64,000 nt of DNA, from NCBI GenBank assembly GCA_005406025.1, contig BGZK01000213.1, positions 1-64,000 on the forward strand, given 5' to 3'. The position numbers and the translations under genes were made by a program. Below, piece by piece: positions 61,001 to 63,375 of this stretch (position 1 is the first letter of the stretch; the number at the start of each line of letters is the position of its first letter). Source of the stretch: Eumeta japonica (lineage: Eukaryota > Arthropoda > Insecta > Lepidoptera > Psychidae). The notes under the pieces were generated by a model that was not told where the DNA came from, did not search any database, and saw only the letters and a list, made by a program, of their open reading frames with translations.

Positions 61001-63375
61001 TGTATTAGCTGTACATAGTTTTTATGTTCTTAAAACATTACATTACATTACGATTTATAAAATATAAATTGTATTGTGCTTGTGATATATCGATTAAATA
61101 AAATCAATATCTCTGAAAGAGCTAAAAAGTAATGAAAAGAAAGTATTTTAACTGTACCTATTATTTGTTATAGACAATCATCAATATTCAACGCTTTCAT
61201 GGCCAATCTTCCTCAAGTTCTCGATCAAAATCATTTGATGGGTGCTGTCATCGCTGACTCCACTTTGCTGTTGTTACAAGTATGTGTAAATGTCCATTAG
61301 TTTAAAATGACCATTTTTCTACTTTTTTTGCAAATGTGGATTTTACAAGTTATAAGAGGATGTCATTCTAGAACTACAAAACTGAGAATTATAAATCTCT
61401 AGTTTCCTTCTTCTTCATCAATTGTTTGAGAATCACATAACAAAGTGGTAGTGTTACATTAAGTTTCAATTTGTATGATATTAGACCTCTTCAAACACGA
61501 TAAATATTTTACTGGGGTTAAGTTAAATTTTACATAGGTAGAGATAAATATGTCCATGTGAACATCCGATTTGTACAACAAACTTAGTTTCTTTTAAGTG
61601 TTAGAACTGCGGTATATTCTCCTAAAATCCTGAATTCCAATATTGTATGTTAGCTTTCTCTCACAGTTCAACTTTTGTATATTTTTGTTTCTATTTTTGT
61701 TTATCTATGTAATTCTATATAATAAAACATACATAATTTATTTTAAATTGAACTCTAAAGAAATATATTTATAAAAACCCTATTGAATTTCATGTAATAG
61801 TTTTTGCATGATACGTGTGAAAATTTAGTAGCAAAACAAAATTTTATCGATACAGCAGACCTTTCTAAGTATTCTAGTTTGAAATATATTGCTTGATTGA
61901 GAATCCAACCCAACAACTTCCTTACTGAAATTCAAGGACACACTTGAGAATCGTCCCTTCAACAACATTATATATTCACAATATTAAAGTACTAAAGGGA
62001 TTATTATATAATATATTATGACAGCAAATATGTAAATGTTTCGTTTCATTTATTAATTCAAATGAAATGAATTGTAACGCTAAGATACCTTCAAGCGGTT
62101 TGACTATTTGGAAGAAATGAAAGTAGTTTTATTAAGAAATCTGTAGAGAAAAAATATGATAGAAAGATCAGCAAATAGTGCCATTAAACAATAGCATTTC
62201 AACTTTATAGTAATTTTTCTAATTGGCAATTTTGAAAGTTATCATAATTTGTGGTAACCTAAAAGAAATGCCACTACATTTTTTTCTGAAATAAAAAGCT
62301 TTATATAATACAGTATAAAAAAGTTAAATTAAATTCTCTATCACTGTGCAAAAGAAAGTGTTATGCAAGTTACTATTTCTTTTTATATCTTTTCTTTTTT
62401 TATTAAAAATTGTAATTTTTGGTTGTTTTATGAATAAAATATATAATATTACATCATTTATGAGAACTTATTATTAATATTTTCTTTTTTATTTATTTAC
62501 AGTATTGTAGCGCATCGACAGCCTCGCCAAGCCTGGGTAGCGAAGCGCGACATGAGCCCGGCGCCGTGGCCGCGGCGCCCACTCATACGTTAGTGGCGCT
62601 CGAGCCGCACGTCCGCCGCCACTGGTTGACCGCCCTGCTCGTCGTGCTCTACAAGGTGCTTCATTGATAACTTTTTGAAATAAAACCATAGAGATGGTTA
62701 AAATGCAAGTCTTTTAATCACTGTTCGTTATTTGGTCGAATAAACATATTATATGAATTTTGATCAAAATTAAGTGCATGTTTTCATGTCAAAAAAGAGA
62801 AATAAGATATATATACATATATATAGTCCTAGTGATAGTGTAGTGAGTTATTTATGGATTTGTAATTTTAGAAAGAAAATTGCGGAAAGCTAAACCGCGT
62901 TTGTATATTTGTGCACCTATGATTAAAAAGTATATAAAATATTAGCTTTTCCATTTAACAGTGTAATGCGAACACGTCGCATCTGTATAAAATTCAATGC
63001 AATATCTTTCCGAGAAACCAATTGCATATACATACCCACACACACACATGACGTACGGGCGTGCACGCACATGCACACATACTAGGATATATATACACAA
63101 ATAAAGAGAGACAGAGCGAGAGGGTAGGGGGGAGTATAAAATATGATAAATATATTTAATCTGTTATATAAAAATTATGCATCGAAATATCGAATGAATA
63201 AATGATCTTACTGTTATTATCTCGTGTTTGCAGTATCACTACAGTAGCGGCCAATTGTGCGCGCAAGTGCAGACATTGGTCCGTATCGTATTGAATACCT
63301 TGGAGGCGCAGTACCACCAGTGCAAGCGCATCCCGCCTATGATTGTAATGCCACAACCCGTCACCAGATCTAGGG
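10045..63375 (+). CDS. unc79: unc79: UNC79 homolog, NALCN sodium-leak channel subunit, 31 exons, 3' part outside window
   Basis: UNC79 is a very large cytosolic HEAT-like scaffold. With UNC80 it binds the NALCN (narrow abdomen in flies) sodium-leak channel, sets its stability and location in neurons, and influences resting excitability, rhythmic behaviour and anaesthetic response; this is family knowledge. The sequence shows a chain of exons whose joined translation matches insect UNC79 in order: [28 protein letters not shown], a Cys/His-rich segment (residues about 255-390), [48 protein letters not shown] and [20 protein letters not shown]. Summed coding length is 4,487 nt, or about 1,495 residues after removing one surplus base in exon 10. 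All introns are GT-AG except intron 27 (GC-AG). Exon boundaries were set by splice motif plus phase match. The gene spans at least 53 kb because its introns are filled with transposons. No stop codon lies inside the window, so the C-terminal half is beyond 64000. Confidence 0.95.
10067..11044. other. unc79: start of unc79 intron 1
   Basis: GC-rich to about 10450, then AT-rich. It contains an exon-like stretch (10189-10320) that I rejected as coding. Confidence 0.6.
11045..11430 (+). repeat. degenerate CT-rich minisatellite
   Basis: Repeated variants of 'GATCCTGATTCTGTTCTTGA', with short-period alternation of GAT/TTC and CCT/GTT words across about 350 bp. The left flank (CCATATTTTATACTGACATT) matches the family seen at 1.5 kb. 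It is an open frame by composition only. Confidence 0.6.
12511..12632. repeat. imperfect inverted repeat
   Basis: Inner arms GTTATTCATAT (12553-12563) and ATATGAATAAC (12587-12597) are perfect. Outer arms of about 35 nt, from CACCATGGGCGTGAGCATTA to TTCATGCTTACGTCTACCGT, match imperfectly. MITE-like and nested in the Helitron. Confidence 0.6.
12814..12973. repeat. inverted repeat with perfect 25-bp arms
   Basis: Arms at 12814-12838 (begins CCTGTTTAAAAATATTG) and 12949-12973 (ends TATTTTTAAACAGG) are exact reverse complements, with 110 bp between them. Probably a small MITE or a foldback inside the Helitron. Confidence 0.75.
13016..13420. repeat. three tandem copies of an about 130-bp unit
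   Basis: Units begin at the TTCTAGAAGC-type words at 13021, 13160 and 13289. They share 'GATTGGAAGATA', 'CTCTGGGGGTGGAAT' and 'CATAAAATTC' words, with moderate divergence between copies. Confidence 0.75.
13763..15425 (-). pseudogene. uncharacterised multi-copy arthropod gene family, broken copy
   Basis: Read on the minus strand this is one long protein of about 550 residues. The start is [15 protein letters not shown] (15425). An N-terminal Cys region follows ([28 protein letters not shown]), then an acidic stretch ([17 protein letters not shown]). The core reads [77 protein letters not shown] and [15 protein letters not shown] recognise this as a family repeated many times in arthropod and some other invertebrate genomes, with no function known to me. 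The spread and the spaced Asp/Glu suggest a transposase-like RNase H fold; that is inference. Breaks: a frameshift near 15385, in-frame stops at 15280-15282 and 15097-15099, and a one-base deletion near 14870. The C-terminal 366 codons are still open. Confidence 0.75.
15426..17159. other. unc79: rest of unc79 intron 1, nothing recognised
   Basis: AT-rich intron with no transposon protein or exon-like segment recognised. Confidence 0.5.
17160..17279 (+). CDS. unc79: unc79 exon 2
   Basis: Residues about 8-47. Acceptor TTTTGCAG, donor GTAAGT. Contains [12 protein letters not shown] and [20 protein letters not shown], the most conserved N-terminal block of UNC79. Enters and leaves in phase 1. 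Confidence 0.95.
17280..18173. other. unc79: unc79 intron 2
   Basis: A GC-richer block at about 17760-18010 (GGTTCAATCCAGAC, then CATCGGTCCCACTTGTTGTC) looks like a dispersed repeat, possibly SINE-like because of the box-B-like word. I could not confirm it. Confidence 0.35.
18174..18335 (+). CDS. unc79: unc79 exon 3
   Basis: Residues about 48-101. Starts [16 protein letters not shown] after acceptor ATTGCAG; ends at donor GTAATT. Contains [13 protein letters not shown], matching the family 'NLDYKGL' segment. Phase 1 in and out. Confidence 0.95.
18336..18658. other. unc79: unc79 intron 3, nothing recognised
   Basis: 323 bp of AT-rich intron. Confidence 0.6.
18659..18829 (+). CDS. unc79: unc79 exon 4
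   Basis: Residues about 102-158. Acceptor TTCACAG, donor GTAAGT. Reads [19 protein letters not shown] and [10 protein letters not shown], hydrophobic helices typical of this helical-repeat protein. Phase 1 in and out. Confidence 0.95.
18830..20057. other. unc79: unc79 intron 4, nothing recognised
   Basis: 1.2 kb of AT-rich intron without repeats or frames that I can support. Confidence 0.5.
20058..20150 (+). CDS. unc79: unc79 exon 5
   Basis: Residues about 159-189. Acceptor TTTTCAG, donor GTGTTT. Reads [19 protein letters not shown] and then [10 protein letters not shown], an acidic linker followed by a helix. Only 137 bp of intron separates it from exon 6. Confidence 0.93.
20288..20473 (+). 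CDS. unc79: unc79 exon 6
   Basis: Residues about 190-251. Acceptor TTCCAG, donor GTTAGT. Reads [15 protein letters not shown] and [18 protein letters not shown], a block conserved from insects to mammals ('[10 protein letters not shown]', 'VIAYG'). Confidence 0.95.
20924..21418. mobile_element. pogo/Tc1-type MITE, 495 bp
   Basis: Terminal inverted repeats CAGTGGAATCTCAATACC (left) and, reverse-complemented, CAGTGTAATCTCAATAAC (right), with the similarity extending a few bases further. Flanked on both sides by TA. The interior repeats the theme 'TTCGAGTTATCGAG', but no transposase is present. Confidence 0.75.
21419..22084. other. unc79: unc79 intron 6 segment
   Basis: No clear element. A word 'GAGATGGCGCTGTTGGCTG' is transposon-like but unassigned. 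Confidence 0.35.
22085..23060. repeat. degenerate satellite, about nine units of about 104 bp
   Basis: Units share 'TGAAAACCAGTAAAGGATAT', 'CATTTTTAGGGTTCCGTGAG', 'AATTACTGAGAACCCTTATA' and 'ATTTAACCGAATTTAATAAA'. The 'GAAAACCA' words recur near 22231, 22519, 22626, 22728, 22832 and 22937, with diverged forms between, giving a period of 100-108 bp. It lies wholly inside unc79 intron 6. Confidence 0.85.
23589..23760. repeat. CA/CG-rich microsatellite
   Basis: Imperfect (CA)n with CG and CT interruptions over about 170 bp, including a pure CA run near 23699-23726. ORFs across it are compositional artefacts. Confidence 0.9.
23761..25740. other. unc79: rest of unc79 intron 6
   Basis: AT-rich. 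Slightly GC-richer patches at 24000-24130 and 25380-25640 have no supported exon structure. Confidence 0.4.
25741..25973 (+). CDS. unc79: unc79 exon 7 (start of Cys/His-rich region)
   Basis: Residues about 252-329. Acceptor CTTTTAG, donor GTTAGT. Contains [29 protein letters not shown] and VSMVCENK. The spaced CxxC and H/C pairs look metal-binding and continue into exons 8 and 9. This is inferred from spacing only; no fold was computed. Confidence 0.95.
26204..26286 (+). CDS. unc79: unc79 exon 8
   Basis: Residues about 330-356. Acceptor TTTACAG, donor GTGACT. Reads [18 protein letters not shown] and then [10 protein letters not shown], the middle of the Cys/His-rich region. Phase 0 in, phase 2 out. 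Confidence 0.94.
26287..27020. other. unc79: unc79 intron 8, first part
   Basis: AT-rich, nothing recognised. Confidence 0.5.
27021..27285. repeat. tandem repeat, about 2.3 units of about 115-122 bp
   Basis: The word CGTAACGAAACGACG-like recurs at about 27027, 27147 and 27262. Units also share 'TTTGTCTTCA', 'ATTCTGGTC', 'GATGATGTCCAGG' and 'TCACACGA'. Confidence 0.8.
27930..28061 (+). CDS. unc79: unc79 exon 9
   Basis: Residues about 357-400. Acceptor TTAATAG, donor GTCACT (weak). Reads [20 protein letters not shown], then [16 protein letters not shown]. The YCQQCH..RH motif ends the Cys/His-rich region. GC-richer than its flanks. Phase 2 in and out. Confidence 0.93.
28295..28731 (+). mobile_element. 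small Helitron-like element with minisatellite core
   Basis: The putative start TCAACATATATAAA (28295) follows an A. Helitron-like 5' text follows (CTGCTACACCTATTCTAAAA, AGCTACACTCTCC, TATAGCCTATATTTTATTTT). A core at 28442-28731 opens with CTAGCACTTGCTCCGCC and closes with GGCGGAAAGCTAG followed by T. Between them is a GA-rich degenerate minisatellite, the complement of the 11 kb and 52 kb arrays. Confidence 0.55.
28732..30331. other. unc79: rest of unc79 intron 9
   Basis: AT-rich to 29800. A retroposon-tail-like segment at about 29640-29790 has 'ACAGACAGAAAGAC' and 'AAGGGTTCTC..AGAACCTTAAAAA' words. A GC-richer unassigned block sits at 29940-30240. Confidence 0.4.
30332..30461 (+). CDS. 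unc79: unc79 exon 10, with a one-base frameshift
   Basis: Residues about 401-443. Acceptor ATTTTCAG; donor GTGATG after the codons for EDRQLLG. The downstream part ([19 protein letters not shown]) is in the frame needed by exon 11. The first codons (S-L-L-K) are in the frame delivered by exon 9. The 130-nt length is one base too many. The run of five A at 30338-30342 sits exactly at the change of frame, and four A would give the family sequence LLKEG..PLNME. No alternative AG acceptor nearby fixes the phase (starts at 30344 and 30347 are also wrong). It is either an assembly or read error or a real lesion. Confidence 0.85.
30590..30900 (-). pseudogene. mariner (SETMAR/Mos1-type) transposase N-terminal fragment
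   Basis: The minus strand reads in two frames [13 protein letters not shown] and [16 protein letters not shown]. These resemble the 'F.W...FK.GR..VEDD.R.GRPS.SK' region of mariner-family transposases. Frameshifts and stops disrupt it, and no catalytic domain is visible. Confidence 0.55.
31258..31379 (+). CDS. unc79: unc79 exon 11
   Basis: Residues about 444-484. Acceptor TTTACAG, donor GTTAAA. Reads [17 protein letters not shown] and [17 protein letters not shown], a strongly conserved UNC79 block ('YGVWLLV.LCTP'). Confidence 0.95.
31380..31717. other. unc79: unc79 intron 11, GC-rich hairpin patch
   Basis: A GC-rich block (31440-31620) contains a hairpin with perfect 11-bp arms, GCGGCGCTGAT (31481-31491) and ATCAGCGCCGC (31510-31520). 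The word AGCGCTGATCATGCGCT follows downstream. Probably a transposon fragment; not assigned. Confidence 0.4.
31718..32452. mobile_element. non-autonomous hAT element, 735 bp, 8-bp target duplication
   Basis: Perfect direct repeats GTATGGTT at 31710-31717 and 32453-32460 flank it. The ends are CAGGGGCGTAGCTACCGCC and, reverse-complemented, CAGAAGCGTAGCGTACCTT. Subterminal 'TACGGGGCCC' occurs on both sides. An 8-bp duplication with CAG termini is diagnostic of hAT elements. It has no transposase. A Helitron-type 5' end lies inside at 32155-32277 (minus). Confidence 0.85.
32155..32277 (-). mobile_element. Helitron 5'-end fragment nested in the hAT element
   Basis: The minus strand starts TCTATATATATAAAAGAAAG after A, then has 'ATTTATAACTCGAGAACGCC' and 'AGAGCGATTTTTGG', a common insect Helitron 5' sequence. 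No 3' end is found. Confidence 0.5.
32838..34010 (-). pseudogene. jockey-like non-LTR reverse transcriptase remnant
   Basis: Minus-strand pieces, in order: [47 protein letters not shown] and [13 protein letters not shown]. Then [12 protein letters not shown], where the catalytic FADD box has become FAND, and finally [20 protein letters not shown] with [18 protein letters not shown]. The frame is lost several times. No endonuclease domain is seen. Inactive. Confidence 0.75.
34011..34860. other. unc79: unc79 intron 11, retroelement-flank-like sequence
   Basis: GC-richer DNA with a perfect palindrome (34284-34315) and a segment (34380-34690) that may be the 5' part of the jockey-like copy. No domain was recognised. 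Confidence 0.35.
34284..34315. repeat. perfect hairpin, 13-bp arms
   Basis: TAAGGTCACAGGT (34284-34296), loop GAGATT, ACCTGTGACCTTA (34303-34315). Confidence 0.85.
35210..35590 (+). repeat. minisatellite element, degenerate copy
   Basis: Opens AATAGCGGTCACCCGCCCGC, like an eroded Helitron 3' end. It continues with 'TCCTGTTCTCGTTGTCAATT' and 'CGGGTCCGGTCCCCATTCCG', the same minisatellite vocabulary as at 11 kb and 52 kb. Confidence 0.45.
35773..35962 (+). CDS. unc79: unc79 exon 12
   Basis: Residues about 485-547. Acceptor GTATTTAG, donor GTAATT. Reads [35 protein letters not shown] and SHLKDGLN, matching the family 'EYARVGGHWD' and 'LKDGLNR' motifs. Phase 1 in, phase 2 out. Confidence 0.95.
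36430..36679 (+). CDS. unc79: unc79 exon 13
   Basis: Residues about 548-631; the longest exon seen here. Acceptor ATTTTCAG, donor GTAAAT. Reads [20 protein letters not shown] and then [18 protein letters not shown], a hallmark block of UNC79. Phase 2 in, phase 0 out. Confidence 0.96.
36680..37070. other. unc79: unc79 intron 13, first part, nothing recognised
   Basis: AT-rich intron. Confidence 0.5.
37075..37472 (+). mobile_element. small Helitron-like element with minisatellite core, second copy
   Basis: Same architecture as 28295-28731. Left text CCACCGATTCTAAAAATTC and AGCTACACTATCCTCAAATA; the core runs from CTAG at 37167 to ..CGTAAAGCTAG at 37472, followed by T. The interior is GA-rich minisatellite (GAACGAGACCGGGATCGAAA and variants). 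The left end is not defined. Confidence 0.55.
37473..38345. other. unc79: rest of unc79 intron 13
   Basis: AT-rich. A retroposon-tail-like piece lies at about 38200-38320. Confidence 0.4.
38346..38445 (+). CDS. unc79: unc79 exon 14
   Basis: Residues about 632-664. Acceptor CTTGCAG, donor GTTTAT. Reads [20 protein letters not shown], then a Lys-rich tail (EKSAKTK). Matches 'LE..IPL.QL..MFSDGV' of the family. Phase 0 in, phase 1 out. Confidence 0.93.
38446..38889. other. unc79: unc79 intron 14, nothing recognised
   Basis: 444 bp intron. It includes a local direct repeat of 'ATATCCCG' near 38521 and a GC-richer patch at 38620-38700. Confidence 0.5.
38890..39008 (+). CDS. unc79: unc79 exon 15
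   Basis: Residues about 665-704. Acceptor TCATCAG, donor GTAACT. A Ser/Glu-rich linker ([16 protein letters not shown]), then [14 protein letters not shown], matching the family 'C.ILMLD..LKQ' helix. Confidence 0.94.
39009..40219. other. unc79: unc79 intron 15, nothing recognised
   Basis: 1.2 kb of AT-rich intron. Confidence 0.5.
40220..40325 (+). CDS. unc79: unc79 exon 16
   Basis: Residues about 705-739. Acceptor TTATTAG, donor GTATAA. Begins MELQ directly after LLKQ of exon 15, as in the family. Continues with [17 protein letters not shown] and NQLLNLPP, an insect-specific linker. Confidence 0.9.
40590..40862 (+). repeat. dispersed retroposon tail, copy 2
   Basis: Matches 7490-7705 over 'CACGTTGATGTTTGCTGAA' and 'CATCAATATACGTCTTGTA', with a GGACGGACGGAC run. 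It ends 'TTTTTGCCATTTTAGCTCGG' and then 'AACCCTAAAAAA', a form I associate with lepidopteran genomes. Confidence 0.6.
40984..41099 (+). CDS. unc79: unc79 exon 17
   Basis: Residues about 740-778. Acceptor ACAATAG, donor GTGAGT. Reads [20 protein letters not shown], matching the 'HTC..D..C..C.....WHQLA' cysteine motif of UNC79. Ends [11 protein letters not shown] in phase 0. Confidence 0.93.
41100..41879. other. unc79: unc79 intron 17, first part
   Basis: AT-rich, no supported feature. 'TCACATGCTGGTC' is directly repeated near 41697-41723. Confidence 0.45.
41880..42600 (-). pseudogene. lepidopteran-type non-LTR reverse transcriptase remnant
   Basis: The minus strand reads [11 protein letters not shown] (YADD catalytic box changed to YTND), [39 protein letters not shown] and a decayed thumb region. 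It matches the 'SEIE..L..V..W.RLNLVQFNP.KTQVCAFT' pattern of a jockey/CR1-like family common in moths. Frameshifted and truncated. Confidence 0.7.
43096..44509 (+). mobile_element. internally deleted Helitron
   Basis: The 5' end TCTACACTACTATTATAAAG follows an A and is continued by the typical 'CTACTGTGCCGATTTCAAAA' and 'GGAAAGCTACATTCGC' text. After about 1 kb comes [20 protein letters not shown] (44145), the N-terminus of an insect Helitron protein. From 44321 a second frame gives the C-terminus of the Pif1-type helicase: [26 protein letters not shown], a stop, then [13 protein letters not shown] and [14 protein letters not shown], ending at 44509. The Rep domain and most of the helicase are missing. 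No CTAG 3' end was identified, so the right boundary is open. Confidence 0.75.
44145..44509 (+). pseudogene. Helitron Rep-helicase, N- and C-termini joined by deletion
   Basis: Frame 1 (44145-44378) holds the basic N-terminal segment. Frame 3 from 44321 holds the last 60 or so residues of the helicase ([18 protein letters not shown]). An in-frame TAA at 44423-44425 replaces the Arg codon of 'ALSRV'. About 1,000 or more residues of a normal Helitron protein are absent. Confidence 0.75.
44510..45113. other. unc79: rest of unc79 intron 17, A-rich
   Basis: A-rich low-complexity DNA, perhaps the Helitron 3' region. No terminal hairpin was found. Confidence 0.4.
45114..45296 (+). CDS. unc79: unc79 exon 18
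   Basis: Residues about 779-839. Acceptor TAACGCAG, donor GTATGT. Reads [19 protein letters not shown], a Ser/Gly/Ala linker, then [11 protein letters not shown]-rich against its flanks. A second in-phase donor 12 nt downstream (GTAAAT at 45309) would add VCIP. I chose the upstream one because family members read VHMPH-IMTATVE across this junction. Confidence 0.9.
45297..47766. other. unc79: unc79 intron 18, nothing recognised
   Basis: 2.5 kb of AT-rich intron without supported repeats. Confidence 0.5.
47767..47904 (+). CDS. unc79: unc79 exon 19
   Basis: Residues about 840-885. Acceptor GACTCAG, donor GTAAGT. Reads [17 protein letters not shown], then a Thr/Ala-rich stretch ending [11 protein letters not shown]. 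138 nt, phase 0 on both sides, so it could be skipped without changing frame. Confidence 0.92.
47905..49254. other. unc79: unc79 intron 19, repeat debris
   Basis: A GC-richer block at 48180-48480 and a segment at 48520-48910 look like dispersed repeats. The latter ends 'AAGTTTATACGGAACTCTC', reminiscent of a common lepidopteran repeat. No protein domain is visible. Confidence 0.4.
49255..49407 (+). CDS. unc79: unc79 exon 20
   Basis: Residues about 886-936. Acceptor ATTACAG, donor GTACAT. Reads [34 protein letters not shown] and [14 protein letters not shown], which aligns with the conserved 'F..EELPQ.LQ..H.LL' helix. 153 nt, phase 0 on both sides. Confidence 0.94.
49408..50480. other. unc79: unc79 intron 20
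   Basis: A degraded non-LTR C-terminal fragment may lie at about 49640-49770 (reads [19 protein letters not shown]). The rest is AT-rich. Confidence 0.4.
50481..50617 (+). CDS. unc79: unc79 exon 21
   Basis: Residues about 937-981. Acceptor TTTCATAG, donor GTACAC. Reads [18 protein letters not shown], then [15 protein letters not shown]. Phase 0 in, phase 2 out. Confidence 0.94.
50618..51383. other. unc79: unc79 intron 21, nothing recognised
   Basis: 766 bp of AT-rich intron. Confidence 0.5.
51384..51566 (+). CDS. unc79: unc79 exon 22
   Basis: Residues about 982-1042. Acceptor TTTTCAG, donor GTTAGC. Reads [38 protein letters not shown] and [13 protein letters not shown], matching mammalian 'W..R..AVE.VTVI.R'. 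Phase 2 in and out. Confidence 0.95.
51661..52490 (-). mobile_element. Helitron-like element with minisatellite, interrupted by mariner
   Basis: Left end CTAGCTTTCGTCTGCGGCTC after A is an inverted Helitron 3' end. The interior at 51720-51960 and 52140-52450 is CT-rich minisatellite (GATTCCGGTCGTGAGCCCGT, GACCCCGGTCCCGTTCTCG and others). The Helitron-type 5' text (GATAGTGTAGTTCTCTATAA, read inverted) resumes at about 53738, beyond the mariner copy, so the mariner probably landed inside this element. Confidence 0.5.
52497..53728 (+). mobile_element. mariner element, inactive, 1.23 kb
   Basis: Terminal inverted repeats at 52497-52520 (..GAAAGTTTTTTCG) and 53705-53728 (CGAAAAAACTTTTTCTCG..). 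The transposase between is broken by many stops and frameshifts but keeps the mariner D34D landmarks: [22 protein letters not shown] and [13 protein letters not shown]. The N-terminal [12 protein letters not shown] segment is also readable. Confidence 0.8.
53729..54494. other. unc79: unc79 intron 22, Helitron debris
   Basis: Eroded Helitron-type 5' segments ('GATTGGTTCAGTAGTTTTGT' near 53876) and AT-rich intron. Confidence 0.4.
54495..54700 (+). other. unexplained GC-rich exon-like segment
   Basis: It follows a strong acceptor (TCTTTTTATTTCAG at 54481-54494) and has coding-like composition. In the phase supplied by exon 22 it reads [20 protein letters not shown] and then two adjacent stops (TGATAA). 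Not recognised as any part of UNC79. Confidence 0.3.
54683..54718. repeat. perfect hairpin, 15-bp arms
   Basis: GATACCTTCTGATAC (54683-54697), loop GAAGCT, GTATCAGAAGGTATC (54704-54718). Confidence 0.9.
54831..54987 (+). CDS. unc79: unc79 exon 23, weak GAG acceptor
   Basis: Residues about 1043-1095. Reads [40 protein letters not shown] and GTIHDNAIK. The phase match with exon 22 (AG|G) forces a start directly after TATATTTGAG, a GAG 3' splice site rather than the usual CAG or TAG. Donor GTCAGT. Confidence 0.93.
54988..55626. other. unc79: unc79 intron 23 with a minisatellite scrap
   Basis: At about 55078-55190 'TTGTTCCGGTGTCGACTTCA' and 'TTTTCGTTCTCTGTCGCGAT' belong to the same CT-rich minisatellite family. 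The rest is AT-rich. Confidence 0.45.
55627..55828 (+). CDS. unc79: unc79 exon 24
   Basis: Residues about 1096-1162. Acceptor ATTATAG, donor GTAAAC. Reads [35 protein letters not shown] and [20 protein letters not shown], among the best conserved UNC79 segments. Phase 0 in, phase 1 out. Confidence 0.96.
56385..56720 (+). repeat. non-LTR retrotransposon 3'-end fragment, copy A
   Basis: Readable in shifting frames as a C-terminal tail: 'WFGHLERM'-like text (GGTTTGGCCATCTGGAAAGG at about 56441), 'KSYAD..GGILKK'-like text and a closing '..GGAAATAGGCGTAAGTTTA'. It is shared with 57877-58145. It ends in an AT tail just before exon 25. Confidence 0.6.
56744..56947 (+). CDS. unc79: unc79 exon 25
   Basis: Residues about 1163-1230. 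I chose acceptor TTGACCAG at 56743; another in-phase AG at 56749 would shorten the exon by 6 nt. Reads [40 protein letters not shown] and [15 protein letters not shown]-rich, charged linker. Donor GTATGA. Confidence 0.88.
57470..57595 (+). CDS. unc79: unc79 exon 26
   Basis: Residues about 1231-1272. Acceptor ATTACACAG, donor GTGAGG. Reads [20 protein letters not shown], then [18 protein letters not shown]. 126 nt, phase 1 in and out, so skipping would keep frame. Confidence 0.93.
57877..58145 (+). repeat. non-LTR retrotransposon 3'-end fragment, copy B
   Basis: Same family as 56385-56720: 'GTAGTTTGGCTATCTGGAAA', 'AAAATCCTATGCAGACTATA', 'TTGGTGGCATATTAAAAAGA' and 'GGAAAATAGGCGTCAGTTTA'. A third scrap may lie at 62085-62160. 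Confidence 0.6.
58461..58596 (+). CDS. unc79: unc79 exon 27, GC splice donor
   Basis: Residues about 1273-1317. Acceptor GCAAACCAG. Reads [19 protein letters not shown], then [20 protein letters not shown] and QFLS. Phase and protein match require the exon to end at ..TCCAG with donor GCATGT. The nearest GT (after CAT, 58601) leads to a stop in exon 28. Confidence 0.92.
58664..59892 (-). mobile_element. second mariner element, inactive
   Basis: The minus-strand 5' terminus TTAGGTCGGGGAAAATG (59892) is a clear mariner end. The opposite end near 58664 has the matching subterminal TTCTTTCGTATTTTTAC. Transposase pieces in order: [43 protein letters not shown] and RPLRNSL. Broken by stops and frameshifts. 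Same subfamily as the copy at 52.5 kb, in opposite orientation. Confidence 0.75.
60187..60374. repeat. perfect 94-bp tandem duplication
   Basis: Copies at 60187-60280 and 60281-60374 look identical by eye (start AGTACACTTGTTTCGTGTTG, end GTGGTATATAGGCTCTC). The third copy is cut off after AGTAC. Confidence 0.92.
60807..60938 (+). CDS. unc79: unc79 exon 28
   Basis: Residues about 1318-1361. Acceptor ATTCCAG, donor GTCACC. Reads [37 protein letters not shown] and MTPASLR, matching family 'SDQ.HP.E.K...K.Q..V.RHL..LLGYN'. Confidence 0.95.
61174..61279 (+). CDS. unc79: unc79 exon 29
   Basis: Residues about 1362-1397. Acceptor GTTATAG, donor GTATGT. Reads [18 protein letters not shown], then [16 protein letters not shown]. 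Phase 2 in, phase 0 out. Confidence 0.94.
61280..62502. other. unc79: unc79 intron 29
   Basis: AT-rich, with only the possible non-LTR scrap at about 62085-62160. Confidence 0.45.
62503..62655 (+). CDS. unc79: unc79 exon 30
   Basis: Residues about 1398-1448. Acceptor TTTACAG, donor GTGCTT. Reads [14 protein letters not shown], an Ala-rich linker, then [19 protein letters not shown]. Very GC-rich for this window. 153 nt, phase 0 on both sides. Confidence 0.93.
62656..63233. other. unc79: unc79 intron 30
   Basis: AT-rich, with an imperfect CA/CG repeat at about 63037-63100. Nothing else recognised. Confidence 0.5.
63234..63375 (+). CDS. unc79: unc79 exon 31 (last exon in window)
   Basis: Residues about 1449-1495. 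Acceptor GTTTGCAG, donor GTATAT. Reads [35 protein letters not shown] and [11 protein letters not shown]. Leaves in phase 1; the next exon lies beyond 64000. Confidence 0.93.
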
